NCBI GenBank assembly: GCA_964421865.1 | Contig: CAYQZH010000001.1 | Location: 9,208-73,207 of the forward strand | Reading direction: 5' to 3' | From: SBAX01 sp964421865 | GTDB taxonomy: Bacteria > Planctomycetota > Phycisphaerae > UBA1845 | Length of the DNA stretch: 64,000 nt | In this document: positions 41,537 to 51,184 of the stretch, piece by piece | How positions within the stretch are numbered: the stretch's first letter is position 1 | How the letters are laid out: each line of letters opens with the position of its first letter | The notes under the pieces: generated by a model | What the model was told of the DNA's origin: nothing | What the model saw: the letters and a program-made list of their open reading frames with translations, nothing else | Database searches by the model: none | Made by a program: the position numbers and the translations under genes

Positions 41537-44500
41537 ATGAGAAGTCCAATGTTTAAGTACGTCTATGATCGTTTCATAACCGGCGTGTTGGCCCTTGCAC
41601 TCCTTGCAGCCGCGTCCGCGACACTGCTCGTGACCGGCTGTCCGGGAGGGCCGAGTTTCTTTGAGGGGGTCGGGAATGTAAACGGGAACGTCGAGGAGCC
41701 CGTTACGACTCACCCTCAAGATTGTGTCGAAGTCGTAAACTCGGTGCCTGTTTTTCTGTCCTCCGATCGGAGCATTCTGATCCGTGACGACGTTGACGCC
41801 GGGCATGCGCAGCTTACGGTGACGACCGACAAGGCGGCGAGTTCTTTTAAGTGGTGTGTCCAGCGCGAGAATCCCGCGAAGGCGGCAAATGCGCTTCTCC
41901 AGTTCGATCCCCCGCTGGACAACGACGGCTGTGTCACGACAGCAACCGGCAGCCAGAGTGGTGGTCTGAGCGGTCATGTCAATATTACCAAGGTCATCGG
42001 AGACCCAGGACCGGGCAATGCGGAGCACGACGGCGAACAAGTCATCATCACTGTGGTTGCTACCGTGGATGACGTCGACGCCAACAACGAACCGATCCAT
42101 TGCGCCGTCCCCGGCGACGCCCCGATCACGTTACAAGTCCGGCGGCCGGATGCGCCGCTCCTGGTGGCCCCGTTACAGACCTCGGCCCCGGCAGGTGCGA
42201 ACGAAGTCGCCCCGCGAGGGAAGATTACGCTTACCGCGAAAATATCGGGTGGAAAGCCCTTTGTCCCCCCCGGTCTCAACTGCCCCGGCGGCGACACGGA
42301 CTCCATCCCCGTTGCCCTCGTCCCCGACAACAACGGCGACCCCTATTGCGTCCAGTGGACGGTGAACGAGACGCAACTTTCCCCGCCGCCCAAGGTCGCG
42401 CTAGCGGCACGGGCCCATGACGGCGACGTGAAGGCCGGAAGTTTGACGCCCCAGGCGGACGGCTCTGTAATCGCGGCGTTGACGTATGTCGCGCCTTCCC
42501 CGGTGGGCACGGGGAACGTCGAGGCCACCATCGTTGTTTCCGATGCTAAAGGGGCCTCGTTCGCGCAGACCGTGACGATCAGGATCTCCGCGCAGAGTCT
42601 TTCCGTCGCGGTGGACGCCGGTCAATCGGACATCCAGCCCGGCGGCAGCACCCATCTCGATGCCAAGGTGGCCGGTGGAACGCCGCCCTATGATGCGTGC
42701 TGGTATGCCGCATCTGTCGCGGGCGAACCCGGGTCGCTGACGCTGCCGACCGGCCGCAAGAACTGCTCCGCCAATCTCGACTTGCTACAAGGGTTCAGCC
42801 TCGACGTTCAAAAGGAGCTAAAGAAGTTCCTGTCGTTGGATTCCGCAGCGCATGCCGAAGACAAGCCGTCGTTCTGCGTGTGCAACCTTTCGTCCGGCGT
42901 TGAACTCAGCAGTCTCTACACGGCACCGGCTCAGGGGAGTCTGGTTCAGCTGGAGGTCCGCGCCATCGACAGCGTGTCGGCCCGGGCGACAAGCGCCCTC
43001 GTCAACCTCAACGTTTCGGCGGGAGCGGGCGTGCAGTGCGGCGACGGCGTCAAGCAAACCAGCGAGGAGTGTGACACCCGCGGCGACACCGCGCAATGTG
43101 ATCGCGATTGCACCCTCCCCAAGAACGGTGACGGTCTGGTCAATGCGGCGTTCGGGGAGGAGTGCGACGACGGCAATACCATCGACACGGACGGGTGCCG
43201 CAATAACGGCAAACTCGCCGCCTGCGGAGACGGCGTCGTCCAGAGGGGGGTAGAGGAGTGCGATAACGGCGCTGCTAACTCCAACGCTTCCGATGCCGCC
43301 TGCCGACCCGACTGCAAGAAGCGCCGGTGCGGCGATGGAACTCGAGACCCGGGGGCTGGCGAGGAGTGCGACGATGGGAATGCTAGTTCCGTCGACGACT
43401 GTGTGGGCGGGTGCAAGATCGCCAAGTGCGGCGACGGGTTCTTGAACCTGGTCGGTGCCCTCCCCCACGAGCAGTGCGATCCACCGAACGCCGCCGCTCG
43501 GTGTGAGAACAATTGTACGTTGCGTAATTGTGGAAACGGCGTCGATACGGACCCCGGCGAGGAGTGTGACGACGGCGACTTTGACAACACGGACGCCTGT
43601 CTGACCACCTGCCAGGACGCCTGTTGCGGCGACGGAGTGGTTGAAATTGGAGTCGAGGAATGCGACGGCGGGGCACTCCCAGGAGTCGACTGCACGGCTG
43701 CGGTCGCCACGGCCGTCGACACGCCCATCTGCAATGGGGCGGCGGCCCCGGCAAGCTTCCGGTGCCAGCTTTCCCGCTGCGGCGACGGCTACCAAAATGC
43801 GGCCGCCGGCGAGAAGTGTGACGGAACGGACTTCGATCCCAGCGCCCCGGGCACCCACGGAGTCTGCCGGAACGACTGCACTTTCTGCGGCGATAACATC
43901 GTCAACGGCAACGAGANNNNNNNNNNNNNNNNNNNNNNNNNNNNNNNNNNNNNNNNNNNNNNNNNNNNNNNNNNNNNNNNNNNNNNNNNNNNNNNNNNNN
44001 NNNNNNNNNNNNNNNNCCTGCGACGACGGCAACGCGGTCAACAATGACAGTTGCCGCAATGACTGCACCCGCTGTGGAGACGGGATTATCCAGGGCGGCG
44101 AGCAGTGCGACGGCGCGGCGACGGGAAGCTGTGTGGGCGGGTGCGATTCCAGCTGCGTCTGCGTACCCCTCTGCGGCGACGCCGTCGTCAATCAAGCGTC
44201 GGAGACGTGCGACGGGGCCGCCCAGAGAGCCGGCGTCGCGTGCCATGCGATCTGCCGCCCGACCGGGGGTCCGGCCCAATGCACCTGCTGCGGCGACAAC
44301 ATCGTCAACGGCAGCGAGACCTGCGACGACGGCAACGCGGTCAACAATGACAGTTGCCGCAATGACTGCACCCGGTGTGGGGACGGGATCATCCAGGGCG
44401 GCGAACAGTGCGACGGCGCGGCGACGGGGAGCTGTGTGGGCGGGTGCGCCTCGAACTGCACCTGCCTGCCCCTCTGCGGCGACGCCGTCGTCAATCAAGC

Positions 44501-44783
44501 GTCGGAGACGTGCGACGGACCAACCGTCGGACCCGGAGTCGTGTGCAACGCAGCCGGATGCCGGGCAGGCGGTCCGGACCAATGCACCTGCTGCGGTGAC
44601 GCGATTATCCAGGCGGGCGAGCATTGCGACCTGCTGGTGTTCGAGCCCGGCTCCCCGCCCGGGCGCACGTGCCAGACCGACTGCACGTTCTGCGGTGACA
44701 CGGTGGTGGATGCTGGGGAGGATTGCGATGACGGCGACAATAACGACAACAACGGCTGCCCGAACGACTGCACGATTCCGTAG
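41537..44783 (+). CDS. Large surface lipoprotein with DUF4215 Cys-rich repeats (crosses an assembly gap)
   Basis: About 1050 residues if the gap at 43917-44016 is closed. The N-terminus is a lipoprotein signal (FITGVLALALLAAASATLLV then T-G-C-P-G-G); starts at 41528 (GTG), 41537 or 41549 are all possible. Residues to about 490 form Ig-like beta domains. From 43030 on there are DUF4215 repeats of the type CGDG...EECDDGN....DGC...C, rich in Cys, Asp and Gly, probably disulfide-bonded and calcium-linked outside the cell. Left of the gap the frame ends N-G-N-E plus one base; right of it the next two bases complete a Thr codon and continue C-D-D-G-N, so direct joining keeps the frame. The two repeat copies after the gap differ by 303 bases exactly. 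Confidence 0.85.
43917..44016. other. Assembly gap (100 N) inside the DUF4215 tandem repeat
   Basis: Exactly 100 N. The first 55 bases after it (44017-44071) are identical to 44320-44374 and differ from it at base 56. A 55-base identity also marks the other gap of this scaffold, so a de Bruijn assembly with k of 55 probably broke here at a repeat. Joining the two sides directly restores the reading frame; any hidden whole number of 303-base units would too. Confidence 0.8.
44017..44622 (+). repeat. Two copies of a 303-bp (101-residue) tandem coding repeat
   Basis: The sequence at 44017-44319 recurs at 44320-44622 with a period of 303 bases. The first 200 bases are nearly identical (CDDGNAVNNDSCRNDC, CGDGIIQGGEQCDGAATG, CGDAVVNQASETCDG), while the last third (A-Q-R-A-G-V-A-C versus T-V-G-P-G-V-V-C) is diverged. 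Each unit holds several DUF4215-like Cys motifs. The gap lies at the left edge of the first copy, so further copies may be hidden. Confidence 0.85.
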
Positions 44784-45059
44784 GCGGCGATTCTCCCGCG
44801 CCGACTCGGTCCGGGCGCACTGGGCCGTCCCCATGCGTCCACGCCTGCCGCCGCCGCGGCGCGTGAGGGGTCGCACGGCGCGATCGATGGGTGGGTTTGA
44901 GGTACCCTCTGGGCTTCGCCCGTAGCGGCACGGGCGGTTGATCGACGGGAACTCCGTCTTTCATAGAAGCAAAGAGACGTCACGGAGCGTGAGGGGGTCA
45001 CCTCGCGGACGAGGCCGGCGGTGGAAGCATAGTCGGGTTTGTGTGAAAGGACATGAGAC

Positions 45060-46721
45060 ATGTGGCGCGGTCGACAGGGAATGGTCCTCGGTTTGTTTTC
45101 CATCGGCGTGGTGAGTTCGGCCGGAGCGCAGGACGGTCAGGTCAACAAACCACCCATCTGCACATGGTCCCCGGTAGGGTGCCGTCCACCGGGGTCTGAC
45201 TGCGTGTGCCGGCTCAGCCCACCGAACCTCCGAGCCGCCGCGGTGCTTAGTCAACTGGACGTTGACGGTGACGGCGTCCCGGACAACTCGCCGGACACAG
45301 ACGGCGACGGGCTGCCGGATAACTGGGAACTCGGCGGCGTGGACGCGGTCGCGGGCAAGGATCTGGTGGTCTTCTTCCCCGCGCCCTCGGCCATCGTCCC
45401 GGGCACGCCGCCGACGCCCGTTTTCGCCCGTCGTGCCGTTCCAACCGACGCCTACAACGCGGACACGGACGGCGACGGGTTGAGCGATTTCGTCGAGGTC
45501 TTCGGTCTGATGTTCATTGATGACAACCACAACGGCATCCTCGACGAGGATGAGTGGTCCGAAGACCCGTCTAACCGCAACGGCCTGCCCAATCCCGGTG
45601 AATACCCCCTGGACCAAAGCCCCGCCCCGGGACAGCCCAGCACGCTGCAGGATCTACAAGGCCATTTTCTCCTGCACGATTATGATGGCTTCCTGTTCAC
45701 CGATCCGACCAACCCGGACACCGACGGCGACGGAGAGCCGGACGGCACGGACTTGGATCCGCTGATCAATCCGAAATCCTTTGGTCTAACCGGCAATATC
45801 CTCGTCCGTTTTGAGGCCACGGGCGACCCGGACATCGACAAGGACGGCTTGGGCAACGCCATGGATATGGGTAACGATCTGACGACGGCGGAGGCGCCCG
45901 GGCTTCGACAATCGCAGGCGGTCGACAATCCCGCCAACTTGCGTCAGGTGTTGAAGTTGTTCCGTTCGGACCTCCTGAAACAGGGTGTTGTTCCGGAGTC
46001 GACGATCGAGGATCTTTTGGGCGCGGATTGGGACGGGAACGGCCTGTGGCGAACTACGGACGTACGCGAATGGTCTTTGGTGATCGACCCTGATCCTACC
46101 GTCGAAGCAACCCCGCCGTCGGAGTTTTTCCGCCTCGACCCGAACGACCCTAAGACGGACCTCTACCGTACGCAGACCTTCGAGCACCTCCGCGACGTGT
46201 TCGATGCACCCGATTTCGCTCTCTACGGCGGACGCGGGATTGGGTTGGGCTGGCAGGAGGTCCTAGAGCCTTCCTCGCGCGAACAATTTCCCCAGTTCAT
46301 TCCGGACCTGAGAATCTGGGCGATCCTCTACGCTTGGAGGATGCCGGGGTTTGACATCGACGGCGACGGCTTCGTCGGTGTCCCGAATATCCCATCCACG
46401 GTCGCCAACGCCCGCGATGAGACCGTCGCATCCGTCGCACTGTGCGGAAGTTCCGCCACCGGCCCATTTGACCTGAACAATCAGGTTCCGCTGTCCGTCT
46501 CCGCGGACCAGAACGTGTGCCAAGCCGCCGAACCCTTCGACGACCGCATTCCGATCGGCGAAGCAGAAGTCCAGCCACCGGAGTTCAACGGATCGATCGA
46601 GGCCCCGGAAGTTGCTCGTCTCTTTCGCAGCGTGGGGTGCGGCGTGGCGGCAATGATCCCGTTAGTTTTCTTGGCGACGACCCTGGGCCTCGTAAAGTGG
46701 GCCCGCCGGCGCGGATGCTGA
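45060..46721 (+). CDS. Exported protein with thrombospondin type 3 (Ca-binding) repeats and C-terminal anchor
   Basis: 553 residues from the ATG at 45060, with AAAGGA about eight bases upstream. N-terminal signal (MVLGLFSIGVVSSAGAQ). Asp-rich calcium-binding repeats follow: DVDGDGVPD, DTDGDGLPD, DTDGDGLSD, DTDGDGEPDGTDLDP and later DIDGDGFVG. A C-terminal membrane helix (AAMIPLVFLATTLGLV) ends in R-R-R-G-C, which resembles a sorting-type tail. The protein is probably displayed on the cell surface. It follows the DUF4215 lipoprotein, with 276 bases between the two genes, and the two may act together in adhesion or a surface structure. Confidence 0.75.
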   Translation: MWRGRQGMVLGLFSIGVVSSAGAQDGQVNKPPICTWSPVGCRPPGSDCVCRLSPPNLRAAAVLSQLDVDGDGVPDNSPDTDGDGLPDNWELGGVDAVAGKDLVVFFPAPSAIVPGTPPTPVFARRAVPTDAYNADTDGDGLSDFVEVFGLMFIDDNHNGILDEDEWSEDPSNRNGLPNPGEYPLDQSPAPGQPSTLQDLQGHFLLHDYDGFLFTDPTNPDTDGDGEPDGTDLDPLINPKSFGLTGNILVRFEATGDPDIDKDGLGNAMDMGNDLTTAEAPGLRQSQAVDNPANLRQVLKLFRSDLLKQGVVPESTIEDLLGADWDGNGLWRTTDVREWSLVIDPDPTVEATPPSEFFRLDPNDPKTDLYRTQTFEHLRDVFDAPDFALYGGRGIGLGWQEVLEPSSREQFPQFIPDLRIWAILYAWRMPGFDIDGDGFVGVPNIPSTVANARDETVASVALCGSSATGPFDLNNQVPLSVSADQNVCQAAEPFDDRIPIGEAEVQPPEFNGSIEAPEVARLFRSVGCGVAAMIPLVFLATTLGLVKWARRRGC

Positions 46722-46756
46722 CGCCGCGCGACCGGCGCCGACGATGGCGTCGAGGA

Positions 46757-47152
46757 TCATGGCGAGCGGGGGATCGGAGGACGGATGGGAGATTGCGGCG
46801 GTGAAGGCGGGGGGTGGCGCTGGCGAAGTGCTTCGTCGGCTCGCTGCTGGTCCTCCGCAGCCCATTGCGCGGCCGCCTGATCAACCGACTCGCCGGCGGG
46901 CGAGGGCTCTTCCGCCCCTAGTACGGCTCCTGTAGCGGAATGCACTGCGGGCTTGGCCGGCAATCCGCATCCGGCCACGACGAGCGCCGACACAACCGTT
47001 CCCGTGCGGGCCAATGTACAAAGCCTTCGCCCCAAAGTTGCGCGGGTTGGCGGTCGATCGCACGGACGACCGTTGGCGGCTCGCGTCAACGTACCGTCTC
47101 GCCGATGAGTCGTGCAGGGCGATTCAATCTGTGTTTCCACGCGGCAACTCAA
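46757..47152 (-). CDS. Possible small lipoprotein (doubtful)
   Basis: A 131-codon frame whose middle has a signal-like stretch (LARTGTVVSALVVAGCG) with a V-A-G-C lipobox at residues 59-62, then a Pro/Ala-rich tail ending in P-P-I-P-R-S-P. The N-terminal 45 residues are Arg/Thr-rich and look non-coding, so if it is a gene it probably begins at a TTG near 47014. No domain. Called only because of the lipobox. Confidence 0.35.
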   Translation of the reverse strand: MSCRVETQIESPCTTHRRDGTLTRAANGRPCDRPPTRATLGRRLCTLARTGTVVSALVVAGCGLPAKPAVHSATGAVLGAEEPSPAGESVDQAAAQWAAEDQQRADEALRQRHPPPSPPQSPIRPPIPRSP

Positions 47153-47229
47153 CCGGAGTCCGGTATGCGACGGCCCCTGGCCGGCTTGCGGTGGTGAAGG
47201 CGACCCAGGCCGCGGACACGCCGGTCTGG

Positions 47230-47643
47230 TCAGCCGTGGTCGATCACCACGACATTGTCGGGCAGGAATGCGAGCACCTCAGCCACTTTCTCCCACGGAA
47301 AACCAGCATGATCCGTGGTCGGCTTCGGCAGCAACGTGCGCGCGCTTCCGACCAACGCGCAGAGTTCTCGCCCACTGCGTTCGATGATCCGCAAGTCCAG
47401 CCCTGACCAAGCATACTGTTTGACCGGGAACGAGAACAACCCAGGCCGGATCAGATGCACATGATTGCCGCGTGACGCCAGCAAACGGCCCAGATCGACG
47501 TCGATGTCGGTGAAGCGTCTCGCCGCCTCCAAGGCCAGCCCGCGATCCAACACGGCCGTACCGTCCGGTCGCAACGCCCCGCTCGTGGGGATGCCGCGAT
47601 AGTCGGCCGGCTCAATCCAGAGATTGCATTTTGCGAGCTTCAT
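47230..47643 (-). CDS. Macro-domain-like protein (putative ADP-ribose-binding)
   Basis: 137 residues from the ATG at 47641-47643 (MKLAKCNLWIEPADY). The pattern fits small macro-domain proteins seen in phages and actinobacteria: P-T-S-G-A-L-R-x-D-G-T-A-V-L-D-R-G-L-A, then G-N-H-V near 65, SFPVKQYAW, LRIIERS, LLPKPTT and FPWEKVAEVLAFLPDNV. In related proteins the P-T-N-G and G-R-G-L-A blocks shape the ADP-ribose pocket; here the Asn is Ser and the usual M-G-R-G is L-D-R-G, so binding is not assured. There is no signal peptide. It sits alone, convergent to no partner, and could take part in ADP-ribose turnover or defence; no toxin partner was identified next to it. Confidence 0.6.
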   Translation of the reverse strand: MKLAKCNLWIEPADYRGIPTSGALRPDGTAVLDRGLALEAARRFTDIDVDLGRLLASRGNHVHLIRPGLFSFPVKQYAWSGLDLRIIERSGRELCALVGSARTLLPKPTTDHAGFPWEKVAEVLAFLPDNVVVIDHG

Positions 47644-48057
47644 GGAGTCGGGTCTCAAACCACGTTGGTCGGCTTATTATCGACCGATTTGCCCCGCAAA
47701 CCAGCCCCGTACAGCCTCTTCCGATGTTTGGCCGAGCTTCGCCGTTAGCATTATCGGACATCTTGACTAGTTTAACGTTCGGGGATACGCCGTCATCTAG
47801 CCTACTTATCCAAACACGCAATATGAATGTAGGGTCATCCCCGGCACCCGGAACCTACCTGCGTGGCCCGCCTGCCGTCGCGCGTCCTGGGAGCCTGTCC
47901 GCATGCCCTCACCCGCCGGGAAGCCCATACCCACGACGACGGGTTGTGCCTCGGTGCGGTCGAGTCGGGGAGCGCGCGTGACAGCCTCTTGTCAGTTGAC
48001 GCAGCCGCCGTTGGGCATCATACTCGTGGCTTATCCAGTTTCGGAGCGAATCCTCGG
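47644..48057. other. Intergenic stretch before the GAF/sigma-54 activator
   Basis: About 410 bases if the activator starts at the GTG at 48058, less if it starts at 47863. A TTGACT at 47763-47768 could be a -35, but no good -10 follows at 16-18 bases (GATACG at 15). Frames here are Pro/Ser/Arg-rich with no domain. Confidence 0.4.
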
Positions 48058-49557
48058 GTGAACGCATCCCCATCCATCCCACCCTCGACATGGGCTGCAC
48101 TGACCGAGGCCGCCGCGGTCATTAGTTCGACACTCGATCTGCGTTCCGTCCTGGATGGGGTCGCGCGTCTGGCGTGCGACGTGGTCCGGTCGGAGGCGAG
48201 TTGCCTATACGCCCTCGGCGGTTCGACAGGTAAATTGGTCGTACTTGCTGCGAGTGGGAAATGGCGGGACACTCTGCCGGGCCATGAATTCGACGCCGAC
48301 GTGGGGATTCCGGGGCGCGTCGTGCGTACCGCGGCGCCCATGATCGTGAACGACGTCCGAACGTGCGTGTCTTTTGACAAGAGACTCGACGATTTGGGAA
48401 GCATTCGGACACGTTCCATCCTCGCGACGCCCATGCTGCAGCGCGGCGATGTCGTCGGCGTCATCGAAGTAGCGAACCGCCGTGACGATGCTCTCTTCAC
48501 CGAGACCGACCTCAAAGTCCTCCAACTGTTCGCCACCCTGGCGACCAGTGCGTGCTTGAATGCTCGTGCCCACGAAAGTTTGAAAGAACAGTTGGCCGGA
48601 TTCCGTGAGGCCGTCCTGTCCCGCGACGTGATCCTGGGGGAGTCCCAAGCCTGGAAGCGGGTTCTCGAGCTCTGTGATCGAGTGGCGCCGAGTTCCGCCA
48701 CGGCCCTTCTCCTGGGGGAGACCGGCACGGGGAAGGAGTTGGCGGCCCGTTACATCCACAATGGTTCGAGGCGCCGAGAGGGCACGTTCGTACCCGTCAA
48801 CTGCGCGGCGGTGCCCGAGACGTTGTTGGAAACCGAACTGTTCGGCCATGAGAAGGGGGCGTTCACCGGCGCTCACGCCCGACGCCGCGGATGGTTTGAG
48901 GTCGCCGAAGGCGGGACGCTGTTTCTCGACGAGATCGGCGAGGTCGGTCGTCCGATGCAGGCCAAACTCCTTCGCGTCTTGCAGGAGAAGCGCATCGTGC
49001 GGGTGGGCGGGACGAGTCCGATCGCCTGTGACGTCCGCGTTGTGGCCGCCACCAACCGCAACCTGAAGAACATGGTGATCGACGGACTTTTCCGCGAGGA
49101 TCTGTATTACCGCCTGAACGTCTTTCCGATCCATTTGCCGGCGTTGCGCGAGCGCCGAGAGGACATTCCCCTCTTCGTGCAACACTACGTCGAGCGCGCC
49201 CGGCGAGCGTGCGGCATTCGCCAGCTGCATACGGCCGTCGACACGCTGAGGATCTTGACGCATTACCATTGGCCGGGGAATGTTCGTGAACTGCAGAATG
49301 TCATCGAGCGCGCCGTGCTCATGTCCGACGGCGAGCACCTCCTTCCTTGCCATCTTCCGCCGGATATCGTCACGTCCGATCACGAGGCGCACGCCGACCA
49401 GACCGTCGGCACCCTGTTCGGGCAGGAACGGACGTTGATCCAGGAGGCGCTGAAGACGCACAATTGGAATCAGTCGAAAGCCGCCGAGGCCCTGGGGATT
49501 ACGCGATACCATGTTCGACACCGCATCAAGAAATATGGAATCCAGAGGCCGGCCTAG
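48058..49557 (+). CDS. GAF-domain sigma-54-dependent transcription activator
   Basis: 499 residues from the GTG at 48058; the frame is open upstream to 47863 but the N-terminus there is Ala/Arg-rich with no domain. Domain order: GAF (ALTEAAAVISSTLDLRSVLD ... GVIEVANRRDDALFTETDL), AAA+ sigma-54 activator with Walker A GETGTGKE near 219, the GAFTGA loop (KGAFTGAHAR) near 267, Walker B TLFLDEIGEV, and a FIS-type helix-turn-helix at the end (NQSKAAEALGITRYHVRHRI). It is NifA/NorR-like in layout, with a ligand-sensing GAF domain and no receiver. Targets are unknown. It lies 240 bases upstream of a broken NusG-family gene. The T6SS is a possible target, but no sigma-54 site was found upstream of it. 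Confidence 0.93.
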   Translation: MNASPSIPPSTWAALTEAAAVISSTLDLRSVLDGVARLACDVVRSEASCLYALGGSTGKLVVLAASGKWRDTLPGHEFDADVGIPGRVVRTAAPMIVNDVRTCVSFDKRLDDLGSIRTRSILATPMLQRGDVVGVIEVANRRDDALFTETDLKVLQLFATLATSACLNARAHESLKEQLAGFREAVLSRDVILGESQAWKRVLELCDRVAPSSATALLLGETGTGKELAARYIHNGSRRREGTFVPVNCAAVPETLLETELFGHEKGAFTGAHARRRGWFEVAEGGTLFLDEIGEVGRPMQAKLLRVLQEKRIVRVGGTSPIACDVRVVAATNRNLKNMVIDGLFREDLYYRLNVFPIHLPALRERREDIPLFVQHYVERARRACGIRQLHTAVDTLRILTHYHWPGNVRELQNVIERAVLMSDGEHLLPCHLPPDIVTSDHEAHADQTVGTLFGQERTLIQEALKTHNWNQSKAAEALGITRYHVRHRIKKYGIQRPA

Positions 49558-49797
49558 CGGCCCGCGCGGAAGGTTTTCGCGGGGCATGGCTCGGGTAAGC
49601 GCTCAACCACTCCTCCGTTCAACCCGGACGTGGCGACGTCGCCACCCGCAGCCACCAGAGGTTTGATCGCCGGCGACTCCGATTGATGGACCGCGTGCCC
49701 GCCCGTAGCCTCGCTCGGGAGCGAAGCTTGTGTGCGTTCCGAAGGCGGCGGTCGTGGATCGGGGAGAGTCGCGGGAGTCAACTTCGGCAGACAAAAC

Positions 49798-50414
49798 ATG
49801 GTCGGTCAACCTGTCAAGGCGGCGGTGGACGACTCGCCGGGAGGTCGTGTCGTCACGGAGTCCGCGGCCAGAGAAATCGTCAGGCCCTCGGAGATCGGTG
49901 ATGCCGGATCGACGATCGACGCGTTCGAAGGGCGATGGTTCGTGCTGCACACGCACGCTCGCCAGGAGAAGGCGGTGGCCGAGGACTTGGGCCGACTGAA
50001 CATCCGACACTTCCTACACCCCTGGTTCGCTATCGGCGGATCCACGGCGGAAGAGCCCGGCGGGTGAGCTTCCCCTTGTTTCCGGGGTAGGTGTTCATGT
50101 GCGGGCGGGACGATGATCGTGTCGCGGCCCTGCGGACCCATCGCGTCGCGAACATTCTTTTTGTGGCGGACCAGGAGCGGCTCAAAGCGGACCTGGGGCA
50201 AATCCAGCGCGTCGTGGAAAGTCACGAAGCGGTGGACCTGTTCCCACGGCTTCGCAAGGGAACTCGCTGTCGGGTCATTCGTGGAACGCTGTCGGGGATC
50301 GAGGGGGTCGTGTTACGCCGTCGGGGACCGTGGCGAGTCTACGTCGGGGTGGAGTTTGTGGGCCAATCGGCCGAGCTTGAAATCGACCCTTCCTTCCTTG
50401 CGATCATCGACTGA
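49798..50414 (+). pseudogene. NusG/RfaH/UpxY-family antiterminator, broken by a frameshift and a stop
   Basis: N-terminal part from the ATG at 49798: RWFVLHTHARQEKAVAEDLG and NIRHFL, the NusG N-terminal domain. After the codons for H-F-L (about 50014) the frame goes wrong and stops at 50067. The next frame carries on as L-V-R-Y-R-R-I-H-G-G-R and V-S-F-P-L-F-P-G, where a TAG at 50088-50090 replaces the Tyr codon of the F-P-G-Y-V-F signature. The frame continues to 50414 with ANILFVADQERLKADLGQIQ and a KOW domain (KGTRCRVIRGTLSGIEGVV). Two lesions make a pseudogene likely. Such proteins act on long operons, often for polysaccharides; none is visible here. Confidence 0.78.
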
Positions 50415-50472
50415 CGGCAAGGACGGGAGACTTCGGTCAGTCCTGCTGCGGCACTGGTGATCGGCGTAAAAA

Positions 50473-50519
50473 AACATTCGGCTCCGCGACCCGTCTGAAA
50501 CGGGGCGTTGCCGAATGTT
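50473..50519 (-). terminator. Hairpin with T-run on the minus strand, no gene feeding it
   Basis: The 10-bp stem AACATTCGGC / GCCGAATGTT (50473-50482 and 50510-50519), with an inner CCCGT/ACGGG stem, is preceded on plus by a run of seven A. Read on minus it is a GC-containing hairpin followed by T7, the form of an intrinsic terminator. No minus-strand gene lies upstream of it within about 5 kb, so it may terminate a small or antisense RNA, or serve as a repeated structural element. Confidence 0.4.
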
Positions 50520-50867
50520 ATCTCCCCCTCCCGAAAAAGTCACAGGCGTCCTGGCTTCATCGCCGACCGACGGGCAGGCGGCCCGCCCGGACGCCCGTTG
50601 TGACCCGATGCGCGCGCTAAAAGCGCGGCCTTACGCTAATGCAACTCCTCCTGTTTTCCCCTCTGTTCCAACCTCGTTGGAGTGCCGGGCGGTCGTCAAC
50701 AGCGTCATAGAAAGACTCGTGATCCACCACCCGGTCGTATCAACGGCCCGCATATTACCGCGTCATCTTCAAACCTGTCAATCGAAAATATCCTAGATTC
50801 TCAAAATTTTTTTCGGCTGGGCACCGTAACGCCTCCGGCGATTTCGTTCGCCGGGCTAGGGTTTCGA

Positions 50868-50970
50868 GTCCCGCAGGGGATATCACAGCCCAATGGAGCC
50901 CCAGCCGGAACCCGGCTCGCTGGGGGTTCACCCCTCCGAGCGGTAGGCTGGTTCCGGCCTCTTGCGGGAC
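50868..50970. repeat. Palindromic repeat related to the element at 6713
   Basis: GTCCCGCA at 50868-50875 pairs with TGCGGGAC at 50963-50970, enclosing a CCCCAGCCGG...CCGGCT-GCTGGGG palindrome. The string TCCCGCAGGGG resembles the GTCCCGTAGGGAC hairpins of 6713-6828, so both may belong to one dispersed family. Confidence 0.45.
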
Positions 50971-51136
50971 GTTGAGACGCCTTTGGGGGGAGCAAACCGG
51001 ACCTGTGAATTTTTCGATTCGATCGAGCGCCGGCTCCTCCCGCCATCGGCCCGGTCGTGGGATCGGTTGTTCTGAAGGCGCGTCGCCCGTCCGCGTGCCC
51101 CGCCCCGAAGGGACCCCTGGATTGTCCCGGGCAAAT

Positions 51137-51146
51137 GTGGTACCAT
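51137..51146 (+). promoter_or_regulatory. Candidate extended -10 element
   Basis: GTGGTACCAT, with TGG before TACCAT, lies about 40 bases ahead of the ATG at 51185. It is the same string type as at 31335-31344 (minus, GTGGTAACAT) and 59026-59035 (GTGGTATCAT). No good -35 is seen 16-18 bases before. Confidence 0.35.
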
Positions 51147-51184
51147 TGCCGTTAGCCGGGAACGTATCTGCAGGTGGACGAATC

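Larger units (their letters stand above)
50415..51184. other. Long intergenic region with hairpins and palindromic repeats
   Basis: 770 bases with no convincing gene. It holds a 10-bp stem at 50473-50519, a CGCGCT/AGCGCG hairpin at 50613-50627 and an inverted repeat GTCCCGCA (50868-50875) and TGCGGGAC (50963-50970) around a CCCCAGC/GCTGGGG palindrome. A GTGGTACCAT string near 51137 may be a -10 element for the gene at 51185. The remains fit a decayed region between the NusG-like pseudogene and the next gene. Confidence 0.55.

Noticed and set aside
44017..44622. Regular 303-base periodicity as a possible CRISPR or satellite array
   Set aside because: The repeat is a coding tandem repeat, in frame, with Cys-rich DUF4215 protein motifs.
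50515..50796. A 93-codon plus-strand frame after the NusG-like pseudogene
   Set aside because: No domain, no ribosome site, starts inside a hairpin and has the composition of non-coding sequence.
50860..50880. tRNA T-arm-like GTTTCGAGTCCC
   Set aside because: No acceptor or anticodon stem could be built around it; it is part of a palindromic repeat.
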